From positions 310,001-374,000 of the forward strand of contig NZ_RXNU01000005.1 in assembly GCF_003966225.1 (NCBI RefSeq): DNA of 64,000 bases. The letters are read 5' to 3'. This stretch comes from Shewanella canadensis. GTDB taxonomy: Bacteria > Pseudomonadota > Gammaproteobacteria > Enterobacterales > Shewanellaceae. Under the pieces are notes generated by a model. The model did no database searches. It saw only the letters and a list, made by a program, of their open reading frames with translations, and was not told the DNA's origin. Shown here in pieces: positions 61,921-64,000 of this stretch (its first letter is position 1; the number at the start of each line of letters is the position of its first letter). A program made the translations under genes and the position numbers.

Positions 61921-64000
61921 ATGACTGATTTATCAAAGTACAGAAACATTGGTATCTTCGCTCACGTTGACGCGGGCAAGACCACCACAACAGAGCGTAT
62001 TCTTAAGCTTACCGGTAAGATCCATAAGATCGGTGAAGTTCATGATGGTGAATCTACAACTGACTTCATGGAACAGGAAGCTGAGCGTGGTATTACCATT
62101 CAGTCTGCTGCTGTAAGTTGTTTTTGGAAAGATCACCGTTTTAACGTTATCGACACCCCTGGCCACGTTGACTTCACTGTAGAAGTTTACCGTTCTCTTA
62201 AAGTCCTTGATGGTGGTGTTGGTGTATTCTGTGGTTCAGGCGGTGTTGAGCCTCAGTCAGAAACAAACTGGCGTTATGCGAACGAATCAGAAGTTGCTCG
62301 TATTATCTTCGTAAACAAGTTAGACCGTATGGGTGCTGACTTCTTACGTGTAGTTAAGCAAACTAAAGATGTACTAGCGGCTAACCCACTAGTTATGGTT
62401 CTTCCTATCGGTATCGAAGATGAGTTCTGTGGTGTTGTTGACCTGCTAACTCGTAAGTCTTGGATATGGGACGAAACTGGTGAAGCTGAGAACTACGAGA
62501 TCTCAGACGTTCCTGCTGACATGGTTGAGCTTGTAGAAGAATACCGTGAGATGCTAATCGAAACTGCTCTTGAGCAAGACGATGACCTATTAGAAGCTTA
62601 CATGGAAGGCGAAGAGCCATCTATGGAAGACGTTAAGCGTTGTATCCGCAGCGGTACTCGTACAATGGACTTCTTCCCAACATACTGTGGTTCTGCATTT
62701 AAGAACAAAGGTATGCAGCTTCTTCTTGACGCTGTTGTTGATTACCTACCAAACCCAGTTGAAGTTGATCCACAACCTCTTACTGATGAAGAAGGTAACG
62801 AGACTGGCGAACATGCAATTGTTGCTATCGACGAGCCATTTAAAGCACTAGCATTCAAAATCATGGATGACCGTTTCGGTGCCCTTACCTTCGTACGTAT
62901 CTACTCAGGTAAGATCAACAAAGGTGATACCATCCTTAACTCGTTCACAGGTAAGACTGAACGTGTTGGCCGTATGGTTGAGATGCAAGCCGATGAGCGT
63001 AACGAACTTGATTACGCACAAGCGGGCGACATCATCGCTATCGTTGGTATGAAGAATGTACAAACTGGTCACACTCTGTGTGATGTTAAGAATCCTTGTA
63101 CTCTTGAAGCTATGGTATTCCCAGAGCCAGTTATCTCTATCGCTGTTGCGCCAAAAGATAAAGGCGGATCAGAGAAAATGGGTATCGCTATCGGTAAGAT
63201 GATTGCAGAAGATCCATCTTTCCGCGTAGAGACTGACGAAGATTCAGGTGAAACTATTCTTAAAGGTATGGGTGAGCTTCACCTGGACATTAAGGTAGAT
63301 ATCCTTAAGCGTACATACGGCGTTGACCTAATTGTAGGTGAGCCTCAAGTTGCTTACCGTGAAACTATCACTAAAGAAATTGAAGATAGCTACACGCATA
63401 AGAAACAGTCTGGTGGTTCTGGTCAGTTTGGTAAAATTGACTATATTATCCGTCCTGGTGAGCAAAACACTGGCTTCACTTTCAGCTCTAAAGTTGTTGG
63501 TGGTAACGTTCCTAAGGAATTCTGGCCTGCAGTTGAGAAAGGTTTCGCATCTTTGATGGATACCGGTACTGTTGCTGGTTTCCCTGTACTAGATGTTGAA
63601 TTAGAGCTTCTTGATGGTGCTTTCCACGCAGTTGATTCGTCAGCTATCGCGTTCGAAATCGCTGCTAAAGGCGCATTCCGTCAATCTATGCCTAAAGCCG
63701 GTGCACAACTTCTTGAGCCTATCATGAACGTTGACGTATTCAGCCCAGATGACAACGTTGGTGACGTAATTGGTGACCTTAACCGTCGTCGCGGCATGAT
63801 CAAAGATCAGATGGCTGGTGTTACTGGTGTTCGTATTAAAGCTGACGTACCGCTTTCAGAAATGTTCGGTTACATCGGTTCACTACGTACTATGACATCT
63901 GGTCGTGGCCAATTCTCTATGGAATTCGCTCACTACTCACCATGTCCAAACAGTGTTGCTGAGAAAGTAGTTGCTGACGTTAAAGCACGTGAAATTGCTG
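61921..64000 (+). CDS. fusB: Second elongation factor G (partial, 3' end off window)
   Basis: The frame stays open to the end of the window (693 codons), so at most a few residues are missing. G1 is [15 protein letters not shown]2/G3 include [10 protein letters not shown] and [10 protein letters not shown]4 is [10 protein letters not shown]. Domains II-V follow, ending in the [10 protein letters not shown] motif. Differences from the str-operon EF-G (such as AHVDAGK and shorter loops) and isolation from rpsG/tufA indicate a paralogous second EF-G. Codon use is highly biased, as for a strongly expressed gene. Confidence 0.93.
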   Translation, partial: MTDLSKYRNIGIFAHVDAGKTTTTERILKLTGKIHKIGEVHDGESTTDFMEQEAERGITIQSAAVSCFWKDHRFNVIDTPGHVDFTVEVYRSLKVLDGGVGVFCGSGGVEPQSETNWRYANESEVARIIFVNKLDRMGADFLRVVKQTKDVLAANPLVMVLPIGIEDEFCGVVDLLTRKSWIWDETGEAENYEISDVPADMVELVEEYREMLIETALEQDDDLLEAYMEGEEPSMEDVKRCIRSGTRTMDFFPTYCGSAFKNKGMQLLLDAVVDYLPNPVEVDPQPLTDEEGNETGEHAIVAIDEPFKALAFKIMDDRFGALTFVRIYSGKINKGDTILNSFTGKTERVGRMVEMQADERNELDYAQAGDIIAIVGMKNVQTGHTLCDVKNPCTLEAMVFPEPVISIAVAPKDKGGSEKMGIAIGKMIAEDPSFRVETDEDSGETILKGMGELHLDIKVDILKRTYGVDLIVGEPQVAYRETITKEIEDSYTHKKQSGGSGQFGKIDYIIRPGEQNTGFTFSSKVVGGNVPKEFWPAVEKGFASLMDTGTVAGFPVLDVELELLDGAFHAVDSSAIAFEIAAKGAFRQSMPKAGAQLLEPIMNVDVFSPDDNVGDVIGDLNRRRGMIKDQMAGVTGVRIKADVPLSEMFGYIGSLRTMTSGRGQFSMEFAHYSPCPNSVAEKVVADVKAREIA

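Overview
The window looks like a chromosomal segment of a marine gammaproteobacterium of the Shewanella group (Alteromonadales). This rests on gene content (AsnS, class I fumarase, PabB, NudL, RhlE, RoxA, a second EF-G), the style of the proteins, moderate-to-low GC and many c-di-GMP enzymes. No plasmid, prophage, integrase, CRISPR array, rRNA or tRNA was found. The genus call is from recognition, not from a search.

Layout. 0-10.5 kb: housekeeping and metabolism (GDYXXLXY/DUF2157 membrane pair, S9 peptidase, class I fumarase, pabB, nudL, asnS). 10.5-23.5 kb: one complete minus-strand Tad/Flp pilus locus, from the 59-residue Flp prepilin (too short for routine ORF lists) through tadV, a MoxR-like AAA ATPase, rcpC, rcpA, a small lipoprotein, tadG, tadE, tadF, tadZ, tadA, tadB, tadC and tadD. 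24.1-24.7 kb: a decayed IS630-type transposase whose 3' end is tandemly duplicated. 24.7-32.3 kb: a cell-envelope region (L,D-transpeptidase, LTA-synthase-like sulfatase, diguanylate cyclase, AT-rich O-antigen ligase-like gene, possible outer-membrane barrel remnant). 32.4-44.5 kb: YjbQ with a damaged 5' end, an odd orphan flagellin-like protein, a SWIM/SNF2 helicase, cytochrome b, a GAF-PAS-GGDEF-EAL protein, an RsmB-like methyltransferase and RhlE. 44.6-60.4 kb: polyamine-flavoured region: an NspS/MbaA-like pair (PotD-type binding protein plus GGDEF-EAL receptor) preceded by a 12-bp tandem repeat, and further on LysR-aguA-potF-like-aguB, which would convert agmatine to putrescine. Between them lie small enzymes (VOC, EamA transporter, hotdog protein, PLA2-like secreted protein, CoA-transferase, M14 peptidase, GreA/B-like factor). 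60.4-64 kb: RoxA ribosomal oxygenase, divergent from a strongly codon-biased second elongation factor G that runs off the end of the window.

The genes form three surface-and-signalling themes: Tad pili for attachment, three diguanylate cyclase/phosphodiesterase proteins, and periplasmic polyamine sensing plus polyamine synthesis. The most noteworthy items are the NspS/MbaA pair with its repeat-bearing upstream region, the orphan flagellin-like protein with a charged D0 region, the Tad locus with an additional AAA ATPase and a flp attenuator, and several small palindromic intergenic elements that may belong to repeat families. I did not find a wholly new system that I can defend from sequence alone.
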